Source: Ructibacterium gallinarum
Lineage (GTDB): Bacteria; Bacillota; Clostridia; Monoglobales; Monoglobaceae
Length of the DNA: 54,584 nt
NCBI RefSeq assembly: GCF_014982785.1
Contig: NZ_JADCKB010000022.1
Coordinates: 1-54,584, forward strand
Direction of reading: 5' to 3'
Shown here piece after piece: positions 1-8,965 of the stretch. A program made the position numbers and the translations under genes. Positions within the stretch are counted from its first letter, which is position 1. Each line of letters begins with the position of its first letter. The notes under the pieces are model-generated. The model saw nothing but the letters and a program-made list of their open reading frames with translations, searched no databases and was not told the origin of the DNA.

Positions 1-134
1 TTTTACTCAAAAATCGTACTGAAATCAATCAGATACAATGATTTTATCCATAAACTCATTATGAAACTTTTGAAATTGTAAGAAAAACGGAGAAAATTAA
101 AGAAAAACTAAGATTATATAGGGAGGAGAATCTT
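1..134. other. Leader region upstream of the first gene
   Basis: AT-rich stretch with no convincing ORF. It ends in a strong ribosome binding site (GGGAGGAG, about 121-128) for the gene at 135. I see no well-spaced sigma-70 promoter here, so the operon probably begins upstream of the window. Confidence 0.5.
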
Positions 135-356
135 ATGCAGAAGCTTGCGTTAAAAGGGAAAATGGCTCTTTATAACTTTGGGAAAAGGACAAGGCAGATT
201 ATGCAAAACGACGACGGGGATCAAATTACCGGCTGGCTTATTGTAATTCTGCTGGTCGTTGTTGTTGGAGCGTTTTTCTTGAAAACATACCAGGGGACAA
301 TCGTTGAAATATGGGAAGCGATTGTCGATAAGATTTATGCTACGTTTGGTATCTGA
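135..356 (+). CDS. Small pilin-like single-pass membrane protein (Flp/DUF6133-like)
   Basis: 73 aa. A basic N-terminal segment (about 1-27) is followed by an acidic patch with NDDGDQ and one strongly hydrophobic helix at about 32-50, then a short amphipathic tail. This matches small Flp-type pilins and the DUF6133 proteins found near clostridial conjugation genes. The acidic-Gly-Asp stretch just before the helix is where a type IV prepilin peptidase could cleave, and two such peptidases are encoded nearby (6729 and 12221). The ATG follows a GGGAGGAG site by 6 nt. Role inferred: subunit of a Tad-like pilus. Family assignment is by appearance only. Confidence 0.5.
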   Translation: MQKLALKGKMALYNFGKRTRQIMQNDDGDQITGWLIVILLVVVVGAFFLKTYQGTIVEIWEAIVDKIYATFGI

Positions 357-404
357 CGGGAGCCGACTTATGCCGGCTCTGTTTCTTTGAGAGGAGTTGG
401 TGAC

Positions 405-827
405 TTGAAAAAACGAAAGGCGGCGAGCGCATATTATGAGCTGATTATCAAAACACTTGTGTTTATTACGCTGATAGCAACTGCTATTTCATTTTTCGGA
501 TTATTTACCACATATCTGAATCTGAATTATGCAGCAAGGCGCGTGGTAAGAGAGATAGAAATATCCGGACAGGTAAGCGCGGCGACGTACAGCTTGTATG
601 AAGATATGAAAGCCAATACCAATATACCGGATAGCGCGACAATGAGCGTAAATGCGGCGTATTACAATGCTGCGCAGAAAAAAATACAGCTGCGGGATAC
701 GTTTGCAGTTACTTGCAGCGCAAATTATAGAATCAATGTTTTTACACCGCAGGGCGGTACGCCCGTCGGGTTTGATATTCCGCTCAAGGTTAGGCTAACG
801 GGTATGAGCGAGAAGTTTTGGAAATGA
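405..827 (+). CDS. TadE/DUF4320-like pseudopilin
   Basis: About 140 aa from a TTG start at 405, which is 8 nt after GAGGAG at 391-396; an upstream in-frame TTG at 387 has no ribosome binding site. A short basic N-terminus is followed by one transmembrane helix (about 17-38) and a polar extracytoplasmic domain of about 100 residues. An R-R-V-V-R motif follows the helix. This is the layout of TadE/TadF minor pilins and the DUF4320 family of Firmicutes. A small hairpin (GAGCCG/CGGCTC, about 359-379) separates it from the pilin gene. Likely a membrane component of the Tad-like pilus. The exact family is uncertain. Confidence 0.55.
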   Translation: MKKRKAASAYYELIIKTLVFITLIATAISFFGLFTTYLNLNYAARRVVREIEISGQVSAATYSLYEDMKANTNIPDSATMSVNAAYYNAAQKKIQLRDTFAVTCSANYRINVFTPQGGTPVGFDIPLKVRLTGMSEKFWK

Positions 828-843
828 TAAGGAGAGAAAAATT

Positions 844-2988
844 ATGAGGCAAAGAATGATGAGACAAAGAAACAAGCAAGTGAGGTTGATTGTTTCATCG
901 TTGCTGATTATAGTAATGATGATAGTCAGCGTATCGTCTGCATTTGTAGTGATAGCAATGGAGCAAGATGACTATGTTAGCATACCAAATACCACCACAA
1001 ACGAGTTGAGCGAGAAAAATGATGGTTTAATTTTATCAGGCGGCAGTCCGGATGATGTAATTGAGAAGTTTATGGAACCACTTGAAATGGAACAGGAAAA
1101 CACAGAAATCTTTGTTTCGGATGGCATAATGCCTAAATTATCAGAAGATGATGATGTAACACTATTTGCCGCATCTGAAATAATCGCAAGCGGCGAGTGC
1201 GGGGATAATCTTACCTGGAAAGTTGACAGCAGCGGTACGCTGACAATCAGCGGAAACGGAGAATTGTTTAAATACTATAGTAACAGCGAAGTACCGTGGA
1301 GCAGTTATGCCGCAGATATAAGGTATGTCAATTTGGATATATATGACAGTACATTGTGTGCAAATGGAAACTGTTATGCTTTCAATATGTTGGACAATGT
1401 AGAAGAAATAGCAATCCCCGAAGGTATAACGGCTATCAGAGAAAGTGTATATATGTTTCCGAGAAAACTCTCTAAACTGATTCTTCCAAGCACATATACA
1501 GGTGGGCTGTCAAACAATAATCTCATTCGGCATATGTGTCATCTTGACATAGAAGTGGCAGAAGATAACCCTGTATATTGTTCGGTAGACGGGACGTTAT
1601 TCAGCAAAGACAGAACCAAAATTGTGCAGTATACAAAAAGTGCAATCGAACCTAACTATGTAATACCTGATTCAGTGACAGACATAGACAGTGCGTTTTA
1701 TCACAACCTCTATCTGGAAACCTTAACGATATCTAAAAATGTGGAAATAGTAGATAAGGATACCTACAATCATGACTTTTGGGATTGGGGTATGGGAATG
1801 GACGCATGTTATTCCCAATGCAGGGCAGTTTATGTAGACGAAGAAAATCCATATTTTTGTGACGTTGACGGTGTTTTATACAACAAGGATATGACAATCC
1901 TCATTTGGTGTCCGCCGCATAAGTCCGGGGATAGCTATATTATACCGGATAGCGTAAAGGTCATTGCACCGGGGGCGTTTGAATATTCAAGGTTTTCATG
2001 TATACCGATACCTGATGGAGTAGAAATATTAGGACGCGACGCGTTTTCTGATTCAGCAGTGAAAAATGTCACATTGTCGGGAAACTTAAAAGCGATTTAT
2101 GGTGCTTGTTTTTGGTGCTGTTACAATTTGGAAAAAGTAATTATTGAAAACGATGAGATTGCGTATAGTTATAGTTGTTTTGCAAATTGCTATAATTTAA
2201 AAACAGCGGGGCCGATAGGAAGCGGGTGCGACATTGAGTTTTGCTGGACTGCGGAAATTCCAGATTATGTATTTAGCAGTTGCAATGCATTAACTGAGAT
2301 AATGATACCGGATAGCATTACTGCTTTAGGAATGTACTCATTTAGCGGCTGCACAAGTTTAGACAACATATCTTTGCCGGATGGTATATTCTCAATAGAA
2401 TGCGGAGCATTTGAACAGTGTGAGTTTACATCAATAACCATACCCAATCGCGTATCTGCAATCGGGGAATATGCTTTCTTCGACTGCGCAAATTTAGCGG
2501 AAATAACTATTCCATATAGCGTATCGACTATTGGAAATTATGCTTTTGAAAATTGTGCATCATTATCAAATATATATGTTGACAAAGTGGAGGGGACTAC
2601 ATCAGGCGCACCGTGGAACGCTCCCAACGCCAATATAACATATCTGCGTAAGTTAAACATTGCGCCTATTACGGAAAGTTATACATATACCGGAAATCCA
2701 ATTACACAGACCGTGAGTATAACAGAAGCCAAAGCAGATGGTGCAGAAGAAAAAATTTTGACTATTGGAAGAGATTATGTTTTGTACCATTCCCGAAATA
2801 AAAATGTCGGAACAGCTGTAATAACAGTTAGTTACATCAATGATTATGCTAATCTTAAAGCAGAAAGGCTGACATTTGCAATCACGCCGAAATCGTGCAA
2901 TAATTTGCTGATTGCGCCTATCCCAAATCAGGCGTGTACCGGGCGGGCACTTACACCCAACCCAACAATAAAAGATACAGAAATTTAA
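844..2988 (+). CDS. Secreted BspA-like leucine-rich-repeat surface protein with orphan C-terminal strand
   Basis: 714 aa. The start follows AAGGAGAG at 830-837. A basic N-terminus and long hydrophobic stretch (about 12-38) form a signal peptide. An acidic linker (about 40-110) precedes a domain with the GTLTISGNG motif. LRR_5/BspA repeats (repeated IPDS, SVTDIDSAF, AFENC-type units) follow to about 595. One complete Ig-like repeat (TYTG ... GRDYVLY ... GTAVITVS ... FAI) covers about 600-690. The last 24 residues (PIPNQACTG...TPNPTIKDTEI) are only the first strand of another such repeat, then a stop. A paralogue lies at 3936-5770. BspA-like LRR proteins are commonly adhesins. No LPXTG or SLH anchor is present, so attachment probably relies on the neighbouring SLH protein. 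Confidence 0.85.
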   Translation: MRQRMMRQRNKQVRLIVSSLLIIVMMIVSVSSAFVVIAMEQDDYVSIPNTTTNELSEKNDGLILSGGSPDDVIEKFMEPLEMEQENTEIFVSDGIMPKLSEDDDVTLFAASEIIASGECGDNLTWKVDSSGTLTISGNGELFKYYSNSEVPWSSYAADIRYVNLDIYDSTLCANGNCYAFNMLDNVEEIAIPEGITAIRESVYMFPRKLSKLILPSTYTGGLSNNNLIRHMCHLDIEVAEDNPVYCSVDGTLFSKDRTKIVQYTKSAIEPNYVIPDSVTDIDSAFYHNLYLETLTISKNVEIVDKDTYNHDFWDWGMGMDACYSQCRAVYVDEENPYFCDVDGVLYNKDMTILIWCPPHKSGDSYIIPDSVKVIAPGAFEYSRFSCIPIPDGVEILGRDAFSDSAVKNVTLSGNLKAIYGACFWCCYNLEKVIIENDEIAYSYSCFANCYNLKTAGPIGSGCDIEFCWTAEIPDYVFSSCNALTEIMIPDSITALGMYSFSGCTSLDNISLPDGIFSIECGAFEQCEFTSITIPNRVSAIGEYAFFDCANLAEITIPYSVSTIGNYAFENCASLSNIYVDKVEGTTSGAPWNAPNANITYLRKLNIAPITESYTYTGNPITQTVSITEAKADGAEEKILTIGRDYVLYHSRNKNVGTAVITVSYINDYANLKAERLTFAITPKSCNNLLIAPIPNQACTGRALTPNPTIKDTEI

Positions 2989-3015
2989 AAAATGAAAAGA
3001 GAGAGGTAATTCATT

Positions 3016-3873
3016 ATGAAAAAGAATTTGAAAAAAGTAGTATCAATGGTATTAACAATCGCGGTAGTATTCTCAATGGCAACAGTTTTGGTATCTGCGG
3101 AACCGGAACAGGCGGCGGAAACAGCGTATACAGGCGAGGAAATTACGCCGGACATTGCGGCGTACAGTGCGGGAGTTCAGCTTGTAAACGGGAAAGATTA
3201 CGATTTGACCTACGAAAACAACATCAATGTTGGTACAGCAACGGTAATTGTTACATTTAAGGGGAATTATACGGGTACAAGAACTACAAGTTTTAACATT
3301 GTTGCGCGGGCATTGTCCGGTTCGGATGTTGTGTTTTCGGCAGTTGACAACCAAACCTATACAGGCGGCGAAATCAAGCCGAAACCAACCATTACATATG
3401 GCGATGTGACGCTTGTTGAGGACAGGGATTATACATTGACGTATACGGACAATGTTAATGTCGGTACTGCGACAATCCATGTGGCGTTCATCGGTAATTT
3501 TGAGGGCAGCGCAGAAACAACGTTTGAAATTGTCCCTGACGAATTGAGTACAGAAGATGTATCATTCTCCGAGATTGATAATCAAACCTACACAGGCGGT
3601 GAACTGACGCCGGAGCCGACAATTACATATCATGGTGTGACATTGGAACAAGGGAAAGATTATACCTTGTCATATGAGAATAATGTAAACGCCGGGACGG
3701 CAACCGTAAATGTAACATTTACCGGAAATTACGCCGGAAGTGCCGGGACAACTTTTGAAATCATTGCAAAAGCGGCAGACGAAAGCAATATTACAATCAG
3801 CGCGATTCCGGATCAAACATATACCGGAGCAGCAATCACGCCGGAACCGACAGTAACAGATACAACAAGATAA
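3016..3873 (+). CDS. Secreted tandem Ig-like repeat (stalk) protein
   Basis: 285 aa. A signal peptide (about 1-28, ending VSA) is followed by three tandem repeats of about 77 residues (about 36-108, 109-185, 186-262). Each has the pattern YTGGEITPEP...GKDYTLTY.NNVN.GTATV.VTF.GNY.G...TTFEIV. The last 21 residues (from PDQTYTG) are the first strand of a fourth repeat that stops at TDTTR. The protein is therefore only stalk-like repeats with an unfinished domain at its C-terminus. It lies 27 nt after the LRR gene with its own ribosome binding site and is followed by a strong terminator. Inferred role: spacer or connector in a surface assembly. Confidence 0.8.
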   Translation: MKKNLKKVVSMVLTIAVVFSMATVLVSAEPEQAAETAYTGEEITPDIAAYSAGVQLVNGKDYDLTYENNINVGTATVIVTFKGNYTGTRTTSFNIVARALSGSDVVFSAVDNQTYTGGEIKPKPTITYGDVTLVEDRDYTLTYTDNVNVGTATIHVAFIGNFEGSAETTFEIVPDELSTEDVSFSEIDNQTYTGGELTPEPTITYHGVTLEQGKDYTLSYENNVNAGTATVNVTFTGNYAGSAGTTFEIIAKAADESNITISAIPDQTYTGAAITPEPTVTDTTR

Positions 3874-3885
3874 TTTAATTTTCAG

Positions 3886-3918
3886 AAGTGCGGCAATTTT
3901 CTTGCCGCACTTTCTTAT
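3886..3918 (+). terminator. Rho-independent terminator
   Basis: Perfect 11-bp stem (AAGTGCGGCAA / TTGCCGCACTT) with a 5-nt loop, followed by TTCTTATA. It lies 13 nt after the stop of the repeat protein and just before the ribosome binding site of the next gene. Confidence 0.8.
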
Positions 3919-3935
3919 ATAAAGGCGGTGAAATC

Positions 3936-5770
3936 TTGAAGAAAATAATATCAATGTTTTTGGCTCTGTCAGTCTGCGTGACAATGATTGTTTATGCGAA
4001 TGAGAATAATATAACCGAGCACAGACGGAAAATCCGGAAACGATTTCGGAAGCGGCTGATATTAAGGAAAGCGCTGAGGAAGAATTTTTGACAGAGGAAA
4101 CTTTAGAATTGCCGGAAAGCAACGATGTCACGCTATATGCTGCATCTTCCACTGTTGCATCCGGAAACTGCGGAGAAAATGGCAGCAACATAACTTGGAG
4201 CTTGGACAGCGGCGGCACACTCACGATAAGCGGCAGTGGAAACTTGGCAAATTATCAAAGTAACAGCGAAGTACCGTGGAATGGGTATGCAGAACAAATT
4301 AAGAACGTGAATTTAGATGTAGTGACGGAAACACTATGCCCGGCAGAAAATTGCTGTGCTTTTGAAATGCTGTCAAAGATAAATGAAATAAAAATCCCGG
4401 AAGGTGTAACGGAAATTCCGCAAAGTCAAAAATTGTTCCCGCGGAAATTGAACAGGCTTGTATTGCCAAGTACATATACGGGGCAACTGACAAGAAGTAA
4501 GTTGATAGGAGAAATGTACTGCACAGACATTGTAGTTTCGGAGGATAATCCTGTGTATAGCTCCGTAGATGGAACATTGTTCAATAAAGACCAAACCAAA
4601 ATAATTCAATACACACGGAGCTATAAAGAACGAAACTATGTAATACCTGAAACAGTTCGGGATATTGACGGCGCTTTCTATAGCGCTTCATTTTTGCAAA
4701 CATTAACTATAACAAAAAACGTTGAAATAGTGGATATGAATATCTATAACAATATGTTTAATGCTCGCGGTATGGGGCATGACACATTTGCAACATTCAC
4801 AGAAGCAATTTATGTAGATGAAGAGAATCCGTATTTTTGCTCAGTGGATGGGGTTTTGTATAATAAGGATATGACTATACTCATATGGTACCCGCCGTAC
4901 CACCAACAAGGTGAAAACTTTATCATTCCGAATAGCGTAAATGTTGTGGCGCCGGGAGCTTTTTTCGGTTCCAAATGTTCGCGTGTGCAGTTTCCGAACA
5001 GTGTAGAAATATTGGGCTTTGAGGCGTTTTGGTTGTCATATATAGAAAGTATTACTTTGCCTGAAAGCATACAAACCATTTATATGGCGTGTTTCTTTCA
5101 ATGCAATTTCTTGTCAAAGGTGTATATAGAAACAAAGGGAGATATGTATTGCGGAAGTCAGATTTTTGACGCTTGTCCCAAATTAAAGACAGTAGGAGGA
5201 AAGGGAAGCGGCTGTGACATAGAATTTTGCCAAATGACAGTCATTCCTGCAAATATGTTTTCTTATTGCCGTTATTTGACGGAGGTAAATATTCCAAATA
5301 CAGTAACGGAAATTAAATCAAGCGCATTTAATATGTGTCCCTCGTTAACAAATATAACTGTTGACAAAGCGGAAAATGCTATATTCGGCGCACCATGGGG
5401 GGCATCAGGTGCAGCAATTACATATTTGCGTAAAATGAATATTGCGCCTATTGCAAAAACACATATATTCACAGGCAATGAAATCAAGCAACATATAAGC
5501 ATAACGGAGGATAGAAAGGATGGTACGGCATCAACGGTGCTTGTGGAAAATGAGAATTATCGTTTAAATTACTCTAATAATGTCAATGTTGGAACAGCCG
5601 AAATTGAGATTGATTTTATGAATGGCTATGCGGGACTTAGCAATGAGAATCTGACGTTTATCATTACACCCAAATCAAGCAGTGAATTGTTAATTACACC
5701 TATACCCAATCAATCATATACAAGTCATGCGGTTACGCCTAATCCGTGTATAACAGACATGGAGCGGTAA
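3936..5770 (+). pseudogene. Second BspA-like LRR surface protein, frameshifted between signal peptide and mature region
   Basis: The TTG at 3936 follows AAGGCGGTG and starts a good signal peptide (MKKIISMFLALSVCVTMIVYA). This frame then becomes an implausible basic sequence and stops at 4091. The -1 frame, open from about 4010, gives an acidic linker (AQTENPETISEAADIKES...) that runs into the paralogue of the 844-2988 protein. That part has GTLTISGSG, LRR_5 repeats, one full Ig-like repeat, and an orphan strand (PIPNQSYTS...TPNPCITDMER) as its last 24 residues. One indel near 4010-4022 explains everything. It could be a true inactivating mutation, phase variation, programmed -1 frameshifting (no classical slippery heptamer seen) or a sequencing error. 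Without the fusion the LRR part has no signal peptide. Confidence 0.75.
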
Positions 5771-5793
5771 GGCTCGCAGAAAGGAGAGAAAAT

Positions 5794-6711
5794 ATGAAAA
5801 AGATAATTTCAATTTTGTTGACGCTTATATTGTGCGTAGGCGTAGTAAGCGTGAGCGCTGATGAAAGCGCAGGATTGGCGGACGAGACTTTAGAAAATGT
5901 TACGGTAACGGCACAAGGAAAGATTTTGCAAAAGGATGTTGATTATACCCTTACCTATCGAGATAATGTCAATCCCGGAACAGCAACGGTGACGGTAAAT
6001 TTTATCGGTAATTATACCGGCACAATGGAAAAAACATTTGAAATTGTGCGGAAAAAACGTACAAGCTCCGGCGGAGGTTTGGGTGGTGGCTGGGTTAATA
6101 CTGTTGGCGACGCTGTATTCGACCAAAATGAAGAATACACTGCGCCGTATATTACCGGCTATGAGGATAACACGTTCCATCCGAACGCAGAAATTACCCG
6201 TGCTGAAACTGCCGTAATGATTTTACGTGCTGAGAATGGAGCCGATAATATAGCGGAAGAACCGCAAGCCGCTCCTGCGTTTTCAGATATATCTGCGCAT
6301 TGGGCGAAAGGCTACATCAGCGCTGCTGCCGACAAAGGAATTGTCAACGGATACGGTGACGATACATTCCGCCCGGATAATCATATTACCAGAGCAGAAT
6401 TTGCAAAGATAATCGCCAAAATGCTTGGCAGCGCAGCTCAGAATACTAAAGCGGATTTTACAGATGTTGTCGGGCACTGGGCGGAGCCGTACATTGCGTT
6501 GCTTGCGGAAAAGGGTATTATTACAGGCTACGAGGACAATACATTTCACCCCGATGCGCCGATTGCCAGAGCGGAGGCGGTGGCAATTATTAACCGAACT
6601 GTTCCACGCAGCGGAAATCCTGCAACAGTTAAGCAATTTGCAGATGTCACGCCTAATCATTGGGCGTATGAGGAAATTATGAAAGCAGCGGGAAGAACCG
6701 ACAGTGAATAG
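5794..6711 (+). CDS. SLH-domain cell-wall anchor with strand-deficient N-terminal repeat
   Basis: 305 aa. The ATG at 5794 follows AAGGAGAG at 5781-5788. A signal peptide (about 1-24) is followed by one Ig-like repeat (ENVTVTAQGK...DYTLTY...GTATVTVNFIGNYTG...FEIV). This repeat lacks the usual opening strand (QTYTG..ITP.P). A Gly/Ser linker (about 88-100) and three S-layer homology motifs follow. They contain ITGYEDNTFHP..ITRAE, VNGYGDDTFRP..ITRAEF and ITGYEDNTFHP..IARAE, and a partial fourth starts with FADVTPNHWAYE. SLH domains bind pyruvylated secondary cell wall polymer. The missing strand is exactly what the three upstream proteins carry at their C-termini. Likely the wall anchor of this surface assembly. 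Confidence 0.85.
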   Translation: MKKIISILLTLILCVGVVSVSADESAGLADETLENVTVTAQGKILQKDVDYTLTYRDNVNPGTATVTVNFIGNYTGTMEKTFEIVRKKRTSSGGGLGGGWVNTVGDAVFDQNEEYTAPYITGYEDNTFHPNAEITRAETAVMILRAENGADNIAEEPQAAPAFSDISAHWAKGYISAAADKGIVNGYGDDTFRPDNHITRAEFAKIIAKMLGSAAQNTKADFTDVVGHWAEPYIALLAEKGIITGYEDNTFHPDAPIARAEAVAIINRTVPRSGNPATVKQFADVTPNHWAYEEIMKAAGRTDSE

Positions 6712-6728
6712 AAGAAAGGAGCGGCGAA

Positions 6729-7355
6729 ATGGTATCGGTAAAGGTAATATTTTTTATGCTTGGCGCTGCCCTTGGCATATTGTTATGTTGGTTATTGCAT
6801 GCGGAAGAAATAAATCTGAACAAACGACAGCGAAGATTCCATTTTGCGGCAAGCGGTATCTATATGGGAAGCGCTTTTTTATGCGCTTGCTGTTATATGC
6901 CATCCGAAGGTTACATAGAAGTGATACCTGTTTTTGCAGGCCTTATTTTTTTGGCGTTGTATGCCATTCAAGATATGCAGGAAATGGCTGTATATGCCGC
7001 ATTCTTGCATCTTGGAATATTAGAGGTTGCTTTGCTGAGAATTTTCGGATATCTGGTTGTGTATGACTTTTCGGCGTTGTGTATGTTTATACTTTCATCA
7101 ATTGCTGTATATGTAATTATGAAAATACTTGCGAAGAAACGTCCGAACATGATTGGGGACGGAGATTATGACATCTTATTTATCGTTTACATGCTGTGCG
7201 GGTATTCCGGTATCGTGCAGGCGGTGTTCCTCTCTTCGGTTATTGGGCTTATTATCTATGCGCCGCAGCTGTTATTAAAAAGATTGGATAAGCACCGGAA
7301 GATACCGCTTGCGCCGATTTTATATTTAGGCACTCTGGCATATTTTTGGTTGTAA
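6729..7355 (+). CDS. Type IV prepilin peptidase (A24 family, TadV/CpaA-like)
   Basis: 208 aa, polytopic, about six hydrophobic segments. The second catalytic aspartate lies in IGDGDYDI (about 140-147), the GxGD motif of A24 aspartic peptidases. The first is probably in AIQDMQEM (about 78-85). The C-terminal P(L)APILYLG motif is typical of the family. There is no N-terminal methyltransferase domain, so it is of the short CpaA/TadV type. It would cleave prepilin leaders at the cytoplasmic face of the membrane, with the pilin at 135 and the TadE-like proteins as likely substrates. It lies 17 nt after the SLH gene with an AAAGGAG site. A second short A24 homologue lies at 12221. Confidence 0.8.
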   Translation: MVSVKVIFFMLGAALGILLCWLLHAEEINLNKRQRRFHFAASGIYMGSAFLCACCYMPSEGYIEVIPVFAGLIFLALYAIQDMQEMAVYAAFLHLGILEVALLRIFGYLVVYDFSALCMFILSSIAVYVIMKILAKKRPNMIGDGDYDILFIVYMLCGYSGIVQAVFLSSVIGLIIYAPQLLLKRLDKHRKIPLAPILYLGTLAYFWL

Positions 7356-7372
7356 GAGGCTCTGAGAATAAA

Positions 7373-7388
7373 TGATTGCGGTTTTAAA
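7373..7388. repeat. Inverted repeat partner of 8950-8965
   Basis: TGATTGCGGTTTTAAA here matches the reverse complement of TTTAAAACCGTAATCA at 8950-8965 in 15 of 16 positions. The two copies flank the IS110 transposase and may mark the element ends or be part of them. An independent boundary estimate (7462-9022) is given in the findings, so the exact ends are unresolved. Confidence 0.5.
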
Positions 7389-7563
7389 AATTTTTTCGTA
7401 TAATACAGTAGGAGCTAACTATATAAAAATCAAGTAGTTTTTAAAAATAAAATTTAGTTAGCTAAGTATGAACATTGAAAATATATAAATAATTGTGGAT
7501 TTTGTGGCACGACAAATAAACCCTCTGTGAAAGGCGAATTGTAAATGGCGATTTTATGTTTGG

Positions 7564-8748
7564 TTACACCAGGAACTCCGGAGTGAATTGCTGTCCCGTG
7601 GTTAAGAGGTGATAGATAATTCTTAAGAGCTTTCTGATACAATGACCTTGAGCGCATCTGTGCCCCTTGCCTTCGGACAGCTTTTTGTTGTAATAGGCAT
7701 AGAAAACCTCATTGTTGTTGATAACAGGTAAAATAATCTGATATAGAGTTTTTCTAAGATACCGAGAGCCTTTCTTCGTAATAGCTGTATGCAGTGCCGT
7801 AAACTGACTGGATTCATAGTGATATGGAGCAACGCCTGCAAATTTAATTATCTGAGAAGCTTTTGTATAGTTGCAAACATCTCCTAATTCTGCTAAAATA
7901 GAAGTACCGGAAAAATGTGATATGCCCGGTATTGAAAGGATAGTAGAGTTGTTTTGGATGGAGAACTCTTCTATCCTTTTATCTATCTCAGAAATTTGTT
8001 GTTCCAATAATTCAATTTGGCTTACAAGATGTCGGATTTGGATTTCTTCAGCAGAAGAAGGTATGCCGATAGAAGACTTGGCGGTTAGTTTAAGCTGCTC
8101 GGCAGAAAGGGAGATTCGTTTCCCCTGACCTTTGACTTCAAAACATTTACGAATACTTCGTATATCAGCATTTGCAACAGCTTCGGCAGAAGAGAATGTC
8201 TTTAAAATATTCATGTAGACAATTCCGTATTTAGAATGAAACAGAGAGTTAAATTCAGGAAATACAACGTCGATACATTTTTGAAGACGGTTTTTGTAAA
8301 TGTTTAACTCTTCTTTCAGATTGTGATGATGACGGGTAAGCTGCTTCTGTTCGTAGAGGTCAAAACGGTTTACTTTCGTAATGCGGTATGGCTTCTTGCG
8401 TTGATTAGAGGCGATTACATCACAGATGGTAAGAGAATCAAGAGGGTCGTTTTTGGTGATACCGCCCTGAATTTTCCTTGTAAGGTCAGTGGTTGTAGGG
8501 TTAATCAGAGCAACTGTATATCGTCTGTCAAGAAGATATTTAAGCAAGGCAAAATGATAATGCCCTGTATCTTCCATGCCGATAAGAAGTTCCGATTTAG
8601 CATAGCTACCTAACTTTTTGATGAGAAACAAGAATCCGTTCTGATTATTACTAAAATCAGAAGGGGGAGAAAGTATTTCTCCGGAATCTTTCTCAATTAT
8701 GGAGAAAGTGTGTTTGTTTTTACCAATGTCGATTCCAACTAAAATCAT
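7564..8748 (-). CDS. IS110-family transposase (DEDD recombinase)
   Basis: 394 aa, full length for the family. The N-terminal RuvC-like DEDD domain starts VGIDIGKNKH (first Asp), with GMEDTGHYH (Glu) and KNDPLDSLTIC (Asp pair). A coiled-coil linker follows. The C-terminal Tnp_20 domain has IPGISHFSG, LAELGD, IIKFAGVAPYHYESSQF with the candidate catalytic serine, and KKGSRYLRK. The ATG is preceded by AGGA at about 9 nt. IS110 recombinases work with a bridge RNA from their own non-coding end and leave no large target duplication. It appears intact. It is only distantly similar to the second IS110 transposase at 29716-30879. Confidence 0.93.
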   Translation of the reverse strand: MILVGIDIGKNKHTFSIIEKDSGEILSPPSDFSNNQNGFLFLIKKLGSYAKSELLIGMEDTGHYHFALLKYLLDRRYTVALINPTTTDLTRKIQGGITKNDPLDSLTICDVIASNQRKKPYRITKVNRFDLYEQKQLTRHHHNLKEELNIYKNRLQKCIDVVFPEFNSLFHSKYGIVYMNILKTFSSAEAVANADIRSIRKCFEVKGQGKRISLSAEQLKLTAKSSIGIPSSAEEIQIRHLVSQIELLEQQISEIDKRIEEFSIQNNSTILSIPGISHFSGTSILAELGDVCNYTKASQIIKFAGVAPYHYESSQFTALHTAITKKGSRYLRKTLYQIILPVINNNEVFYAYYNKKLSEGKGHRCAQGHCIRKLLRIIYHLLTTGQQFTPEFLV

Positions 8749-8774
8749 GATAATACATTCCTTTCATAAAAAAT

Positions 8775-8932
8775 ATGTAATGTGTTATCCACAGCACTTG
8801 TTCCGTAAAACCTGGTACGAGATACGAATTCAAAGACTCATCTAACTAATCATTACTAAGAAACAAGGTGTGGTAAGAACCTCCTACAAGTAGTCAAAGC
8901 CACAGGACACAAGTACAAATCCACATTACTTA
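8775..8932 (-). ncRNA. Probable bridge RNA of IS110 copy 1
   Basis: On the minus strand, upstream of the transposase, an RNA of about 155 nt is bounded by an 8-bp closing stem (GTAATGTG / CACATTAC; + strand 8922-8929 with 8777-8784). A promoter is visible upstream on the minus strand: TTGATT, 17 nt, TATTAT. The core ACTACTTGTAGGAG is shared with the equivalent region of the second IS110 element (ACTATTTGTAGGAG, there about 31013-31027). IS110 elements are known to encode bridge RNAs of about 150-180 nt in this position. Loop assignments are inferred. Confidence 0.6.
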
Positions 8933-8949
8933 TTTATATAATACCAATG

Positions 8950-8965
8950 TTTAAAACCGTAATCA
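8950..8965. repeat. Inverted repeat partner of 7373-7388
   Basis: TTTAAAACCGTAATCA, matching the reverse complement of 7373-7388 at 15 of 16 positions. It overlaps the -35 region of the putative bridge RNA promoter. Confidence 0.5.

Noticed and set aside
387-404. Upstream TTG start for the TadE-like gene
   Set aside because: The TTG at 387 lies before the GAGGAG site; the TTG at 405 is correctly spaced after it.
3016-3873. Tandem repeats as a possible CRISPR or DNA satellite
   Set aside because: The repeats are in frame, about 77 codons long and diverged at DNA level; they encode protein domains, and no spacer-repeat array was found anywhere in the window.
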